The notes: a model not told the origin generated them from the sequence alone. Shown: positions 17,545 to 27,538, numbered from the stretch's first letter. The stretch is DNA of 64,000 nt from Burkholderiales bacterium PBB6 (GCA_002255925.1 NKIH01000002.1:372001-436000), one strand, 5' to 3'. Program-made: numbers and translations.

Positions 17545-18412
17545 GTCTGCCAATGCCGGGCCCGCCATGTCACGCATTCTTGAACTGCCCATCCGCCCCG
17601 CCCAAGCGTCCACGCCCAGCCTCGTCGGGCTGGTGGATGCCTTGGGTGATGCCGCCTTCGCCGAGGTGGCGCTGGCGCGCTTGAACGAGTCTTTGCGGGC
17701 CGCGTCCTGGTCGGTGTATCAGGTGTGGCAGCCCGGCGCTCGTCAACAGGCTGATGCGCGTCAGCCGGTGCTGCACCTGTCAGCCAGTCTGGGTGTGCCC
17801 GACACCACACGGGATTGCTTCGAAGCCTATCGCCAGGGGCTCTACCGGAACGACACCAGCTTCGACGTGGTCAGCCAGCAGCGCGCCGGGCAAATGGCCC
17901 TGATGCGCATGGGCGCCGACGAGGTGAACAACGCCGCCCACCGGGAGGCCATCTACCGCCGGCATGGTGTGCGCGAGCGGCTGTCGGCGGTACAGCAGGA
18001 GGCCGATGGCTCGCTGTTTGCCGTCAACCTGTATGCGCATGTCCATCAACCTGGTTTCGAAGCCGGCGAGCTTGAGCGCTTCGCCGACATGGCCGCCGTG
18101 GTGGTGGCCTGCGTGCGTCGGCATGTGGCCTTGAGCGCACGACTGCTGGCGCTGCAGCCCGAGACCGCAGCGCTGTTGCCAACGGTGTTGCCGCTCACCC
18201 CGCGTGAGCGCCTGCAGCGCGCCTGTGCCGAGCTCACCCCGCGTGAGCTGGATGTGTGCGAGCGGCTGCTGCGGGGCTGGAGCTTCGACGGGGTGGCGGC
18301 TGATCTGGGGCTGAGCGTGCCGACGGTGAAAACCTACCGCACCCGGGCGTTTGATCGCCTCGGCATCCACTTCCGCAATGAGTTGTTCGCGCGGTTCGCC
18401 GTGGCTGCCTGA
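17540..18412 (+). CDS. LuxR-family transcriptional regulator
   Basis: A 290-residue DNA-binding regulator. The C-terminal 60 residues form a LuxR/GerE helix-turn-helix: LTPRELDVCERLLRGWSFDG, then ADLGLSVPTVKTYRTRAFDRLGI, with the conserved recognition-helix SxxTVKTY. The N-terminal 220 residues have no motif I recognise; they lack the acyl-homoserine-lactone pocket signature and a clear receiver domain. An in-frame ATG at 17567 would also serve and would place the inverted repeat fully upstream of the gene. It lies 95 bases before a Bug-type receptor gene on the same strand, its likely regulatory target. Ligand unknown. Confidence 0.9.
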   Translation: MTSANAGPAMSRILELPIRPAQASTPSLVGLVDALGDAAFAEVALARLNESLRAASWSVYQVWQPGARQQADARQPVLHLSASLGVPDTTRDCFEAYRQGLYRNDTSFDVVSQQRAGQMALMRMGADEVNNAAHREAIYRRHGVRERLSAVQQEADGSLFAVNLYAHVHQPGFEAGELERFADMAAVVVACVRRHVALSARLLALQPETAALLPTVLPLTPRERLQRACAELTPRELDVCERLLRGWSFDGVAADLGLSVPTVKTYRTRAFDRLGIHFRNELFARFAVAA

Positions 18413-18438
18413 GCGATTGTCGGATCAGGGTTGTGCCT

Positions 18439-18456
18439 GTCGTCCTCAGGGATGAC
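18439..18456. promoter_or_regulatory. Inverted repeat upstream of the Bug receptor gene
   Basis: GTCGTC-N6-GATGAC, 27 bases after the luxR stop and 51 bases before the receptor ATG. It matches the reverse complement of the repeat at 17527-17544 at 16 of 18 positions, including the spacer apart from its first base. Confidence 0.5.
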
Positions 18457-18507
18457 GAGGCCTTGAGGCGCTCGGGCTCACACTGTGTGCAACAACGGAG
18501 ACCACCC

Positions 18508-19497
18508 ATGCCACGACACCACACAGCCCGCCGACAACTGCTCGCCCTCGGTGCCATGCCCCTGCTGGGCTTGCCAGCCGTGTCGGCATGGGCCCAGGCC
18601 TTTCCGGATCGGCAACTCAAGCTCACCGTCGGCTTCCCGCCGGGCACCGGCCCCGATGTGGTGGCCCGGCTGATCGGCCAGAAACTGGGCGAAAACCTGA
18701 AGCAGACCCTGGTCATCGACAACCGGGCGGGTGCGGGTGGCCAGATCGGCACGCAGGCCGTGGCCAAGAGCGCCCCGGACGGCTACAGCCTGCTGCTGGG
18801 CGAGGTGGGCTCCATCAGCATCGCGCCGCCCGCGTTCAGCAAGCTGCCGTACGACCCCGCCAGGGAATTGACGGTGCTGAGTGAAGTGGTGCGCGCCGAC
18901 TTCCTGCTGGTGGTGCCGGCCACGTCGCCGCTGAAGACGGTGGCGGAGTTCGTCAAGGCCGCCAAGGGCGCGGGCGACCGGGTCAACATGGCCACCTTCG
19001 GTGCGGGCACGCCCGGACACTTCGGTGCCGAGATGCTGTCGGAGCAGGCGGGATTCCCGGTGGAGCCGATTCACTATCGCAGCACGGGCGACGCCGTCAC
19101 GGCCATCATCGCCGGTGACGTGAAGGGTGCGTTCGTGTCTACCGCCCTGGGCGTGGCGCAGATCAAGGGCGGCAAGATGCGCGCACTGGCCACCACGGCG
19201 CCGGTGCGGTCCAGCCTGCTGCCAGACGTGCCTACCTTCGCCGAGTCCGGCCTGCCGAAGGTGGACTTCTCGTCGTGGTTCGCCATCTTTGCCCCGGCCG
19301 GCACGCCTGCGCCGGTGCTGGATCTGCTCAACCGGCAGATCGTGGCGGCTGTGCAGGCGCCCGAGGTGCGCCAGAAGCTGGTGGAGGCGGGCTTCACCGT
19401 GCTGGGCACGGCGCGGGCGGATGCCGAGCGCATGGTCAAGGCTGAATCTGCCCGCTGGGCGGCGGTGGTCAAGGCCACCGGCTTCAAGGGCGATTGA
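18508..19497 (+). CDS. Bug/TctC-family solute receptor
   Basis: A 329-residue periplasmic binding protein of the Bug (tripartite tricarboxylate transporter receptor) family, which is greatly expanded in Burkholderiales and binds carboxylates and related small acids. A twin-arginine-like signal (RRQLLALGAMPLLGLPAVSA) precedes the mature start at about residue 30. Family landmarks are LKLTVGFPPGTGPDVVARL, VIDNRAGAGGQIG, AKSAPDGYSLLLG and a late VPTFAESG. The ATG at 18508 has ACGGAG upstream; the longer frame from 18433 is not supported. No transporter membrane genes (tctAB) adjoin it, as is common for this family. The ligand is unknown. Confidence 0.93.
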   Translation: MPRHHTARRQLLALGAMPLLGLPAVSAWAQAFPDRQLKLTVGFPPGTGPDVVARLIGQKLGENLKQTLVIDNRAGAGGQIGTQAVAKSAPDGYSLLLGEVGSISIAPPAFSKLPYDPARELTVLSEVVRADFLLVVPATSPLKTVAEFVKAAKGAGDRVNMATFGAGTPGHFGAEMLSEQAGFPVEPIHYRSTGDAVTAIIAGDVKGAFVSTALGVAQIKGGKMRALATTAPVRSSLLPDVPTFAESGLPKVDFSSWFAIFAPAGTPAPVLDLLNRQIVAAVQAPEVRQKLVEAGFTVLGTARADAERMVKAESARWAAVVKATGFKGD

Positions 19498-19505
19498 GCT
19501 TGGGC

Positions 19506-19533
19506 GTTGCGCTGCCCTGCGGGGCGGCGCAAC
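19506..19533. terminator. Hairpin between convergent genes
   Basis: A 12-bp stem (19506-19517 with 19522-19533, one G-T pair) with a TGCG loop lies between the Bug receptor stop (19497) and the GIN-domain gene stop (19555). It has no T-run on either side, so it is a weak or factor-dependent terminator candidate. Confidence 0.5.
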
Positions 19534-19554
19534 AGCCAGACGCTTCAGCTCAAC

Positions 19555-20322
19555 TCAGCGCATCGGATCGATGCTGCCCGAGCCGGCCACACTCTTCTTC
19601 AACTGCTTCGGCTGGCCGGCGTAACGCACATCGCCTGAGCCGGCGATGCTGACGTTCAGCGCTTCCGTGGCGTGCACGGCCGCATCACCGCTGCCGGCGA
19701 TGGACACCTTGGCCTGGGCGGCCAGCATCTTGTCGGCATGCACATCGCCCGAGCCGGCGATGTTGTATTCGGCGCTGTCTGCCGTGCCTTGCGCGGTCAC
19801 ATCGCCCGAGCCCGCAATCGAGACCTTCAGCTGCTTGAGGCTGGCGCGGGCCAGGCGTGCATCGCCGGCGCCGCTGATGCCCATCTCGAAGCGTTCACCC
19901 GTGAGGTCATTGACGGTGAGGTCACCGCTGCCCTTGATGGACGCCGACTTCAGCACCTGGAAGCCCACCGTGACAGTGATGGGTGAGCGGCTGTTGAAGC
20001 TCTGGTTCGACGTTGGCCGAACCAGCAGCACATCGCCATCCACCACTTCGGTGGTGACCAGCGCCTGCAGGTTGTCATCAGCGCGCACCATCACGCTGGC
20101 GGCCGCGCTGGGTTGGGCGATCACGTTGAACGGGCCTTCCAGCCGGAGCCGCTGAAAACCAGTGACCGTGCGGGCCTGCTCCACCACCTTGCCCGAGCCC
20201 TCGACGCGCGGGCCGCTGGTCCAGCTCCAGTTCCAGCCGTCTGCGGCCTGCGCCGTGGGGGTCAGCAGCGCCAGGCCGGCGGTCAGGGTGGTGGCGATCA
20301 GCCAGGTGCGACGTGGGTGCAT
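19555..20322 (-). CDS. GIN-domain (DUF2807) beta-helix protein
   Basis: A 255-residue exported protein: signal peptide to about residue 26, then a DUF2807/GIN domain. The domain has at least seven short repeats centred on Gly-Ser-Gly-Asp (or GAGD), for example IKGSGDLTV, ISGAGDARL, IAGSGDVTA, IAGSGDVHA, IAGSGDAAV and IAGSGDVRY, which build a right-handed beta-solenoid. The family occurs in many Gram-negative exported proteins of unknown role. The ATG has GGAG upstream. It is monocistronic and ends 57 bases from the convergent Bug receptor gene. Confidence 0.88.
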   Translation of the reverse strand: MHPRRTWLIATTLTAGLALLTPTAQAADGWNWSWTSGPRVEGSGKVVEQARTVTGFQRLRLEGPFNVIAQPSAAASVMVRADDNLQALVTTEVVDGDVLLVRPTSNQSFNSRSPITVTVGFQVLKSASIKGSGDLTVNDLTGERFEMGISGAGDARLARASLKQLKVSIAGSGDVTAQGTADSAEYNIAGSGDVHADKMLAAQAKVSIAGSGDAAVHATEALNVSIAGSGDVRYAGQPKQLKKSVAGSGSIDPMR

Positions 20323-20459
20323 GGAGAACTCCGCTTCGTTGATTGAATGCCTGGATGCTAGGGCTGCCAGCCCGCCAACCGAAGTGGCGTGCGATGAGCG
20401 GGCTGACTCGCCGACCAGTGGCGTTTGGCGCCGACGAGCCGCTGTGGCGCCAGGCAGTG

Positions 20460-21209
20460 TCAGGCGGGTGGGGTGGCGTCTGCCCAGTGCCCGTCACGCA
20501 GCAGCTGGTACGGGTGGAACTGCACCTTGTAGGCCATCTTCGGGCTCTCGGCAATCCAATAGCCCAGGTAGAGGTGCGGCAGCTTCAGCAGGCGGGTCTG
20601 CTCGATCTGCCAGAGCACGCCGTAGGTGCCGTAGCTGGCTTTCACGTCGGGGTCGTAATAGGTGTAGACCGCCGACAGGCCGTCGTTGAGGATGTCGATG
20701 ATCGACACCATGCGCAGCGCACCCAGCGTCTGCCCTTCGGCCGGTGGTTCGCGGAACTCCACCAGCCGTGAGTTGACGCGGCTCTGCAGCAGGAACTGCG
20801 TGTATTGGTCGACGCTGTCCTGGTCCATGCCGCCACCGGCGTGGCGCCGGGCCTGGTAGCGCAGGTACAGCGCGTAATGCTCGGCATCAAATCCGAGCCG
20901 CATCACCCGGGTTTGCAGGTGCTCGTGGGCCGCCAAGGCGCGCCGCTGGCTGCGATTGGGCTGGAACCGCGCGACCGGCACACGCAGGGCCTGGCAAGAC
21001 TGGCACTCGTCGCACAGTGGACGGTAGGTGAACAGCCCGCTGCGCCGGAAGCCGGTGGCCACCAGCGCCGAATAGGCCTCGGCCTGGATCAGGTGGCCGG
21101 GCGTGGCCACTTGCGACCGCGCCTGGCGTTCGGGCAGGTAACTGCAGGCATAAGGCGCCGTGGCGTAAAACTGCAGCGCCGCGAAGGGAAGTTCTTTCGG
21201 ATGGGTCAC
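20460..21209 (-). CDS. bpt: Aspartate/glutamate leucyltransferase
   Basis: Bpt attaches leucine from Leu-tRNA to proteins that begin with Asp or Glu, creating an N-degron for ClpS/ClpAP. At 249 residues it is the bacterial ATE1-like form. The N-terminal cysteine-rich region ACSYLPER ... [11 protein letters not shown] and the C-terminal [24 protein letters not shown] are diagnostic. The start is GTG at 21207-21209, overlapping the aat stop by four bases (GTGA) and beginning at the conserved THPKELPF; the longer frame to 21260 would overlap aat by 55 bases. It is the second gene of an aat-bpt operon. Confidence 0.95.
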   Translation of the reverse strand: MTHPKELPFAALQFYATAPYACSYLPERQARSQVATPGHLIQAEAYSALVATGFRRSGLFTYRPLCDECQSCQALRVPVARFQPNRSQRRALAAHEHLQTRVMRLGFDAEHYALYLRYQARRHAGGGMDQDSVDQYTQFLLQSRVNSRLVEFREPPAEGQTLGALRMVSIIDILNDGLSAVYTYYDPDVKASYGTYGVLWQIEQTRLLKLPHLYLGYWIAESPKMAYKVQFHPYQLLRDGHWADATPPA

Positions 21210-21973
21210 GGTGACAGCGAAGCGACCTGGGGACCTGGCGGAATGCCCAGCAGGGTCCAATGTTCTGCATCATAGGCCCAGCGATTTGGGCCGGGCAGGG
21301 CGACCGTGGCGGCCAGGTGGGCTTCAAAGCGCGTGCGGCTGACCGGTGCAGCCCCGAGGCTCGCCAGGTGGCCGGTGTGCTGCTGGCAATCGATCTGCTC
21401 GATTTGGTGGGCGCGGCAGAAGGCCACCAGTGCGGCCAGGGCGATCTTGGAGGCATCGGTGCGGTGCGCGAACATCGACTCGCCGAACACCATCCTGCCC
21501 AAGCCCAGCCCGTACAGGCCGCCCACCAGTTCGCCGTCGATCCAGGTCTCGACGCTGTGGGCCACGCCAGCTTCATGCAGCCGGACATAGGCGTCGACCA
21601 TCTCGGGCACGATCCAGGTGCCGGGCTGACCCAGCCGCGGCGTGTTCGCGCAGGCGTCGATCACCCGGCGGAAGGCGCTGTCAAAGCGGACTTCGCAGCC
21701 CGGCGTGCGCAGGAAGCGCTGCAGGGTCTTGCGCAGGGAGCGGTGCAGCCGGAAGTCGGCCACCGGCAGCAGCATGCGTGGGTCAGGTGTCCACCACAGC
21801 ACGGGCTGGCCGTCGGCATACCAGGGGAAGATGCCGCGACGGTAGGCATTGACCAGCCGGTCAACGCTCAACCCGCCACCGGCCGCCAGCAAGCCTGGCG
21901 CATCGCTGCCGGGGCCCAGCGCCGAGGCGCTGGGCGGGAAGGGGGCCAGTTCGTCAAGCCATGGCAGCTTCAT
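21206..21973 (-). CDS. aat: Leucyl/phenylalanyl-tRNA-protein transferase
   Basis: Aat adds Leu or Phe from tRNA to N-terminal Arg or Lys of proteins, making them ClpS-dependent degrons. 255 residues, slightly longer than E. coli Aat. Signatures are [22 protein letters not shown] near 44-65, [18 protein letters not shown] near 150-168 and the [15 protein letters not shown] segment near 190-206. It is the first gene of the aat-bpt operon, so both branches of the bacterial N-degron pathway are encoded together. No strong ribosome site is visible. Confidence 0.95.
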   Translation of the reverse strand: MKLPWLDELAPFPPSASALGPGSDAPGLLAAGGGLSVDRLVNAYRRGIFPWYADGQPVLWWTPDPRMLLPVADFRLHRSLRKTLQRFLRTPGCEVRFDSAFRRVIDACANTPRLGQPGTWIVPEMVDAYVRLHEAGVAHSVETWIDGELVGGLYGLGLGRMVFGESMFAHRTDASKIALAALVAFCRAHQIEQIDCQQHTGHLASLGAAPVSRTRFEAHLAATVALPGPNRWAYDAEHWTLLGIPPGPQVASLSP

Positions 21974-22003
21974 GGGACTTGAGCATAACCCGGCCCCCGC
22001 GGC

Positions 22004-24145
22004 TCAGGCGCGCTTCAACGTGGTGGTGTCGAAGGGCAACTGGCGCAGGCGCTTGCCGGTGGCTGCAAACAGCGCGTTGGCCACGGCCGGGGCGATCGGC
22101 GGCGTGCCCGGCTCACCGATGCCGCCCGGGTTCTCCGTGCTCGGCAGGATGTGCACTTCCACCTTGGGCATCTCGTTCATGCGCAGCACCGGGTAGTCGT
22201 GGAAGTTGCCTTGCTCCACGCGGCCGTCCTTGAAGCTGATGCGGCCATACAGCGCCGCGCTCAGGCCGTAGACGATGGCGCCCTCGATCTGCCGGGCGAT
22301 GGTCTGCGGGTTGACGGTCATGCCGCAATCCACGGCCGCCACCACGCGGTGCACCTTCGGCGTGCCATCTGCGGCCACCGAGACTTCGGCCACCTCGGCC
22401 ACGTAGCTGCCAAAGCTTTGTGCCACCGCGATGCCGTGGAAGCGGCCCTTCGGCAACGGCTTGCCCCAGCCCGCCTTCTGGGCCGCGGCTTGCAGCACAG
22501 CCTTGTAGCGCGGCTGGGCGTCCAGCAGGCTCAGGCGGAACTCCAGCGGGTTCTTGCCCGCCGCAGCGGCCATCTCATCAACGAAGCTTTCGATGAAGAA
22601 GATGTTCTGCGAATGGCCGACCGAGCGCCAGAACCAGACCTGCGGGCCAGGCTCGCGGCGGCCGTAGGCAATGCGCATGTTCGGAATGCCGTACGGGTTG
22701 TCTTCCAGGCCTTCGACGGCCATGCTGTCAACGCCGTTGTCGGGCACCTTCATGAAGCCTGAGCCGCCCATGATGGACGGCGAGGCCACATCGGCCCGCA
22801 GCATCGTGGCCTGGCCCTTGGCGTCCAGCGCGGCTTCAAAGTTCACCAGCGCGGGCGGGCGGTAGAAGCCTGCCGCCATGTCGTCTTCGCGGGTGTAGAT
22901 GAGCTTCACCGGGCGGCCGCTGATCTTCGACAGCAGCGTGGCGTCGATGGTGAAGTCAGGCGCGAAGCGGCGACCGAAGCCGCCACCCAGCATCATCGTG
23001 TTGACCTTCACCTTGCCCGGGCTGACCTGTGCCACCTGGCCCAGGATGCCCTGTGACGGGCCCTGGCTCTGCGTGCCTGCCCAGATCTCGACCTCGTCGC
23101 CACGCACCCACGCCGTGCAGTTCAGCGGCTCCATGCAGGCATGGGCCAGGTAGGGCGCTTCGTAGGTGGCCGACAGCGTCTTGGCGCTGTTGGCGGCGGC
23201 GTCCTTCAGGTTGCCGGTGTCCTTGGCCACGGCATCGGCGTTGGCCGCGCCTTCGCGCAGCATCTCGGTCACGCTCGCCGACGACAGCTTGGCCGCCGCG
23301 CCCAGATCCCAGTCGATCTTCAGCGCGTCACGGCCCTTCTTCGCGGCCCAGTAGCCGCTGGCCAGCACCGCCACGCCGTGCGGGATGGTGATGACCTGCT
23401 GCACACCCTTGACGGCCTTGGCGGCGGTGTCGTCCACCTTCACCGGCTTGGCGCCGGGCTGCGGCGCGCGGGCCATTACGGCCACCAGCATGCCGGGCAC
23501 CTGGGCATCGATGCCGAAGCGCGCGGTGCCGTTGATCTTCGATGCGCTGTCAAGGCGCTTGGTCGGCTTGCCCAGCAGCTTGAACTGCGCGGGCGATTTC
23601 AGTTGCGGCTTGGCCGGCACGGCTTGTTTTGCCGCGGCCTCCACCAGCTCGCCATAACGCAGGCGCTTGCCGCTGGCATGGAGCACGGCGCTGGCGTCGG
23701 TGCGGCATTCACCAACGGGCACACCCCATTGCGCGGCAGCAGCGGCCACCAGCATTTCGCGGGCTGCGGCGCCGGCCTGGCGCATCGGCAGCCAGAAGGC
23801 GCGCACGGTGGTCGAGCCGCCGGTGGCCTGCATGCCGAACATCGGGTTGTTGAAGGCGGCATCGGCCGGGGACTGCTCCACCCCGACCATGCGCCAATCA
23901 GCGTCCAGCTCTTCAGCCACCAGCATCGGGATGGCGGTCAGCACGCCCTGGCCCATTTCGGCAGAGCCGCAGACCACGGTGATGCGGTCATCGGGCGTGA
24001 TGCGCAGGAAAGCGTTGGGGGCGAAGCTGGCGGGCGTGGCGGCGCTCAGGCGGCCGTGCGGCACCAGCGTGAAGCCCAGGGTGAGGGCGGGCAGGGCGGC
24101 AGTGGCGCCGGTGGCCTGCAGAAACTTGCGGCGGGTCGTGCTCAT
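22004..24145 (-). CDS. Molybdenum hydroxylase large subunit (IorB-like)
   Basis: A 713-residue molybdopterin-binding subunit of the xanthine dehydrogenase superfamily, closest in layout to isoquinoline 1-oxidoreductase beta and related aldehyde or heterocycle hydroxylases. A twin-arginine signal ([12 protein letters not shown]) predicts export to the periplasm in folded form with its small subunit. Recognisable segments include [35 protein letters not shown], and the C-terminal [17 protein letters not shown] with the catalytic glutamate. The ATG at 24143-24145 overlaps the small-subunit stop by four bases. The substrate is not predictable. No cytochrome c subunit follows it. Confidence 0.9.
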   Translation of the reverse strand: MSTTRRKFLQATGATAALPALTLGFTLVPHGRLSAATPASFAPNAFLRITPDDRITVVCGSAEMGQGVLTAIPMLVAEELDADWRMVGVEQSPADAAFNNPMFGMQATGGSTTVRAFWLPMRQAGAAAREMLVAAAAAQWGVPVGECRTDASAVLHASGKRLRYGELVEAAAKQAVPAKPQLKSPAQFKLLGKPTKRLDSASKINGTARFGIDAQVPGMLVAVMARAPQPGAKPVKVDDTAAKAVKGVQQVITIPHGVAVLASGYWAAKKGRDALKIDWDLGAAAKLSSASVTEMLREGAANADAVAKDTGNLKDAAANSAKTLSATYEAPYLAHACMEPLNCTAWVRGDEVEIWAGTQSQGPSQGILGQVAQVSPGKVKVNTMMLGGGFGRRFAPDFTIDATLLSKISGRPVKLIYTREDDMAAGFYRPPALVNFEAALDAKGQATMLRADVASPSIMGGSGFMKVPDNGVDSMAVEGLEDNPYGIPNMRIAYGRREPGPQVWFWRSVGHSQNIFFIESFVDEMAAAAGKNPLEFRLSLLDAQPRYKAVLQAAAQKAGWGKPLPKGRFHGIAVAQSFGSYVAEVAEVSVAADGTPKVHRVVAAVDCGMTVNPQTIARQIEGAIVYGLSAALYGRISFKDGRVEQGNFHDYPVLRMNEMPKVEVHILPSTENPGGIGEPGTPPIAPAVANALFAATGKRLRQLPFDTTTLKRA

Positions 24146-24615
24146 GCCTTGGCCCCCTTGCGCAGCTGGACCGACGCGTCCTGGATGGCCGCGCGGATCT
24201 GGTTGTAGGTGCCGCAGCGGCAGATGTTGCCGCTCATGGCGTTGTCGATGTCGGCTTCCTTCGGGGCCTTGTTCTTGGCCAGCAGCGCACAGGCGCTCAT
24301 GATCTGGCCGGACTGGCAGTAGCCGCACTGCGGCACGTCCTGCGCCAGCCAGGCGGCCTGAACCACCTTGCCGGTGGTCGTGGCGCCCACGCCTTCAATC
24401 GTGGTCACCTTGCGGCCGGCCACCGAGGAGATCGGCGTCGAGCAAGACCGCACGGCCTGGCCATCCACATGCACGGTGCAGGCGCCACACAGGGCCATGC
24501 CACAACCGAACTTGGTGCCCGTCAGGGCCAGGTCTTCGCGCAGCACCCACAGCAGCGGGGTGTCAGGTTCGGCATTCACCGACATCGGTTTGCCGTTGAC
24601 GTTCAACGTGATCAT
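24142..24615 (-). CDS. Molybdenum hydroxylase 2Fe-2S subunit (IorA-like)
   Basis: A 157-residue iron-sulfur subunit with two 2Fe-2S clusters. The plant-ferredoxin-type cluster uses the cysteines in [16 protein letters not shown] and VRSC; the C-terminal all-helical domain carries [10 protein letters not shown] and [11 protein letters not shown]. It passes electrons from the molybdenum site of the following gene. It is the first gene of the two-gene operon and is translationally coupled to the large subunit. An in-frame start at 24613-24615 gives MITLNVNG, typical for the family. Confidence 0.94.
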   Translation of the reverse strand: MITLNVNGKPMSVNAEPDTPLLWVLREDLALTGTKFGCGMALCGACTVHVDGQAVRSCSTPISSVAGRKVTTIEGVGATTTGKVVQAAWLAQDVPQCGYCQSGQIMSACALLAKNKAPKEADIDNAMSGNICRCGTYNQIRAAIQDASVQLRKGAKA

Positions 24616-24660
24616 CTTGTCTCCTGTGGGTGTTTCAACCGAACATGATCGGCGGGAACG

Positions 24661-24686
24661 ATCAACGGGCCCGCAGGCCCGTTGAT
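24661..24686 (-). terminator. Hairpin after hppA
   Basis: An 11-bp perfect stem (24661-24671 with 24676-24686) with a 4-base loop, about 30 bases beyond the hppA stop codon. There is no T-run on the hppA strand, so termination may need Rho or the hairpin may protect the 3' end. Confidence 0.5.
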
Positions 24687-24714
24687 TGCCCGACTAATTC
24701 GCAGGGCGTTGCAG

Positions 24715-26769
24715 TCAGATCGGCAGCAACGGCACGATCAGCAGCGCCACGATATTGATGATCTTGATCAGCGGATTGATGGCCGGGCCGGCGGTGTCCT
24801 TGTAGGGGTCGCCCACCGTGTCGCCCGTGACGGCGGCCTTGTGGGCCTCGCTGCCCTTGCCGCCGTGGTGGCCGTCTTCGATGTATTTCTTGGCGTTGTC
24901 CCAGGCGCCGCCGCCGGTGCACATCGAAATGGCCACGAACAACCCGGTCACGATCGTGCCCATCAGCAGGCCACCCAGGGCTGCCGGCCCCAGCAGCAGG
25001 CCGACCACCACCGGTGCCACCACCGGCAGCAGGGAAGGAATCACCATTTCCTTGATGGCAGCACCCGTCAGCATGTCGACCGCGCGGCCATATTCCGGCT
25101 TGCCCGTGCCTTCCATGATGCCGGGGATGTCGCGGAACTGGCGGCGAACTTCCTCGACCACCGCACCGGCCGCGCGGCCCACCGCTTCCATCGCCATGGC
25201 ACCGAACAGGTAGGGAATCAGGCCACCGATGAACAGGCCGACGATGACCATGTGGTTCGACAAGTCGAAGCTCACGTGCATGCCTCGGGCTTCAAGCGCG
25301 TGGGTGTAGTCAGCAAACAGCACCAGCGCGGCCAGGCCGGCTGAGCCGATGGCATAACCCTTGGTGACGGCCTTGGTGGTGTTGCCCACCGCGTCCAGCG
25401 GGTCGGTGATGTCGCGAACGCTGGCCGGCAACTCGGCCATCTCGGCGATGCCACCTGCGTTGTCGGTGATCGGGCCGTAGGCATCCAGGGCCACGACGAT
25501 GCCGGCCATGCTCAACATGGCGGTGGCTGCAATCGCAATGCCGTAAAGGCCTGCCAGCTGAAAGGCGCCCACGATGGCCAGACACACGAATACCACCGGC
25601 CACGCGGTGGAGCGCATCGACACACCGAGGCCGGCAATGATGTTGGTGCCATGCCCCGTGGTGGAGGCCTGCGCCACGTGCTGCACCGGCTTGAAGTTGG
25701 TGCCCGTGTAGTACTCCGTGATCCAGACCATGCCGGCCGTCAGCAGCAGGCCCACCACGCACGCGCCCAGCAGGCGCATCTGGGTGTTGGCGCCGAGGGC
25801 GTCGTCGGGCATCACCAGCTTGGTCACGCCGACAAAGAACACCAGCGACAGCACACCGGCCACGATCAGGCCCTTGTACAGCGCGGGCATCACGTTCTTC
25901 ATGCCGGGCGTGGCCTTGACGGCGCCGCAACCGATGATGGAGGCAATGATGGACACGCCGCCCAGCAGCAGCGGGTAGACGATGGCGGCGCCCGGTGCGG
26001 CCGTCACCATCAGCGCTCCCAGGGCCATGGTGGCGATGAGCGTGACGGCGTAGGTCTCGAACAGGTCGGCGGCCATGCCGGCGCAGTCGCCGACGTTGTC
26101 ACCCACGTTGTCGGCAATGACGGCCGGGTTGCGTGGGTCGTCTTCCGGGATGCCGGCTTCCACCTTGCCTACCAGGTCGGCGCCCACATCGGCGCCCTTG
26201 GTGAAGATGCCACCGCCCAGTCGGGCGAAGATGGAAATCAGCGAGGAGCCGAAGGCCAGGCCAAGCAGGGGTTTCAGCACCGTCGACAGGCTCTTGTCGG
26301 GGGTGATGTTGCCGTTGCCGGTGATGAATAGGGTGAAGATGCCGACGCCGAGCAAGCCCAGGCCCACCACCAGCATGCCGGTGATGGCGCCGCCCTTGAA
26401 GGCGACATCGAGTGCGGCGGCCATGCCCTTGGTGGCGGCCTGCGCGGTGCGCACATTCGCCCGCACAGACACGTTCATGCCGATGAAGCCGCAGGCCCCT
26501 GACAAAAACGCGCCGAGCACGAAGCCGGCGGCGGTGGTGCCGTCAAGGAACGTGGCGATCAAGACAGTGAGCACCACGCCGACGATGGCGATGGTGCGGT
26601 ACTGGCGGGCCAGGTAAGCGGCGGCCCCTTGCTGGATGGCGCCCGCAATCTCCTGCATGCGGGCGTTGCCGGCGTCTTGCGCCAGGATCCATCGTCGTTG
26701 AACAAACCCGTAGATGACGGCAATCAGGCCGCACACCAGCGCCGCATACAGCGCATAGCTCGTTGACAT
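24715..26769 (-). CDS. hppA: Membrane-bound proton-translocating pyrophosphatase
   Basis: An integral-membrane H+-PPase that couples pyrophosphate hydrolysis to proton export. 684 residues with about 16 hydrophobic helices. The catalytic loops are visible: [53 protein letters not shown] and [16 protein letters not shown]. The segment [10 protein letters not shown] has lysine and threonine where K+-dependent enzymes have alanine and glycine, which marks a K+-independent proton pump. The start at ATG 26767-26769 has AAGGAG eight bases upstream; the preceding TTG codon is not the start. It is divergent from the soluble pyrophosphatase, ppa. Confidence 0.96.
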   Translation of the reverse strand: MSTSYALYAALVCGLIAVIYGFVQRRWILAQDAGNARMQEIAGAIQQGAAAYLARQYRTIAIVGVVLTVLIATFLDGTTAAGFVLGAFLSGACGFIGMNVSVRANVRTAQAATKGMAAALDVAFKGGAITGMLVVGLGLLGVGIFTLFITGNGNITPDKSLSTVLKPLLGLAFGSSLISIFARLGGGIFTKGADVGADLVGKVEAGIPEDDPRNPAVIADNVGDNVGDCAGMAADLFETYAVTLIATMALGALMVTAAPGAAIVYPLLLGGVSIIASIIGCGAVKATPGMKNVMPALYKGLIVAGVLSLVFFVGVTKLVMPDDALGANTQMRLLGACVVGLLLTAGMVWITEYYTGTNFKPVQHVAQASTTGHGTNIIAGLGVSMRSTAWPVVFVCLAIVGAFQLAGLYGIAIAATAMLSMAGIVVALDAYGPITDNAGGIAEMAELPASVRDITDPLDAVGNTTKAVTKGYAIGSAGLAALVLFADYTHALEARGMHVSFDLSNHMVIVGLFIGGLIPYLFGAMAMEAVGRAAGAVVEEVRRQFRDIPGIMEGTGKPEYGRAVDMLTGAAIKEMVIPSLLPVVAPVVVGLLLGPAALGGLLMGTIVTGLFVAISMCTGGGAWDNAKKYIEDGHHGGKGSEAHKAAVTGDTVGDPYKDTAGPAINPLIKIINIVALLIVPLLPI

Positions 26770-26880
26770 CAAGGTGTCTCCTTCCGCTCACAGACCTGTG
26801 GATGATCTGCGCCCAGGTATTTCGGGGCCTGCTTCGGGCTCTCCCGGGTCGCCGGATCATGCTATTTGCAACACCTGTCG

Positions 26881-26893
26881 CACCATCATGGTG
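26881..26893. promoter_or_regulatory. Palindrome in the hppA-ppa intergenic region
   Basis: CACCAT-C-ATGGTG, a perfect 6-bp inverted repeat with a 1-base centre, roughly midway between the divergent hppA (26769) and ppa (27005) starts. It is a candidate shared operator. A TAGAAT hexamer at 26950-26955 could be the ppa -10 box, but no properly spaced -35 was found. Confidence 0.3.
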
Positions 26894-27004
26894 TTTTCCA
26901 GCGCGGGTCTACCCGTGGGCGCTTGTCAGGGCAGGGCAAGCGCTGTCTTTAGAATGCATCCCAATTCGTACTTTTCCTGACCAACCGCTCAACCCGAGAC
27001 AACC

Positions 27005-27538
27005 ATGAGTCTGAACAACGTGCCCGCCGGCGCCAAGGCGCCTGAACAGTTCAACGTGATCATCGAAATCCCGATGAACGCGGACCCGATCAAGTATGAA
27101 GTGGACAAGGAGTCCGGCGCGCTGTTCGTCGACCGCTTCATGACCACGGCCATGCACTACCCGTGCAACTACGGCTACATCCCGCAGACCCTGTCGGACG
27201 ACGGCGACCCGGTCGACGTGCTCGTCATCACCCCGTACGCCCTGACCCCGGGTGTGGTCGTGACCTGCCGTCCGATCGGCGTGCTGAAGATGGAAGACGA
27301 AGCTGGCGTGGACGCCAAGCTGCTGGCCGTGCCGATCGACAAGGTGCTGCCGATCTACACCCACTGGCAAAAGCCGGAAGACATCAACCAGATGCGCCTG
27401 AAGGCCATCCAGCATTTCTTCGAGCACTACAAGGACCTGGAAGCCGGCAAGTGGGTCAAGATCACGGGCTGGGAAGGCCCGGAATCGGCCAAGCAGGAAA
27501 TTCTTGATGGCCTGAAGAACTTCCAGGCTGGCAAGTAA
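27005..27538 (+). CDS. ppa: Soluble inorganic pyrophosphatase (family I)
   Basis: Cytoplasmic hydrolase that splits pyrophosphate into two phosphates and pulls biosynthetic reactions forward. 177 residues, the hexameric bacterial family I size. The active-site signature [10 protein letters not shown] is near residues 65-74, with further conserved [22 protein letters not shown] and KPEDINQMR segments. It is divergent from the membrane pyrophosphatase across 235 bases, so pyrophosphate can be either wasted as heat or used for proton pumping from one locus. A hairpin terminator follows. Confidence 0.97.
   Translation: MSLNNVPAGAKAPEQFNVIIEIPMNADPIKYEVDKESGALFVDRFMTTAMHYPCNYGYIPQTLSDDGDPVDVLVITPYALTPGVVVTCRPIGVLKMEDEAGVDAKLLAVPIDKVLPIYTHWQKPEDINQMRLKAIQHFFEHYKDLEAGKWVKITGWEGPESAKQEILDGLKNFQAGK

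Noticed and set aside
26923-26955. TTGTCA and TAGAAT as a ppa promoter
   Set aside because: The spacer is 21 bases, too long for sigma-70; only the -10 is kept as a note.
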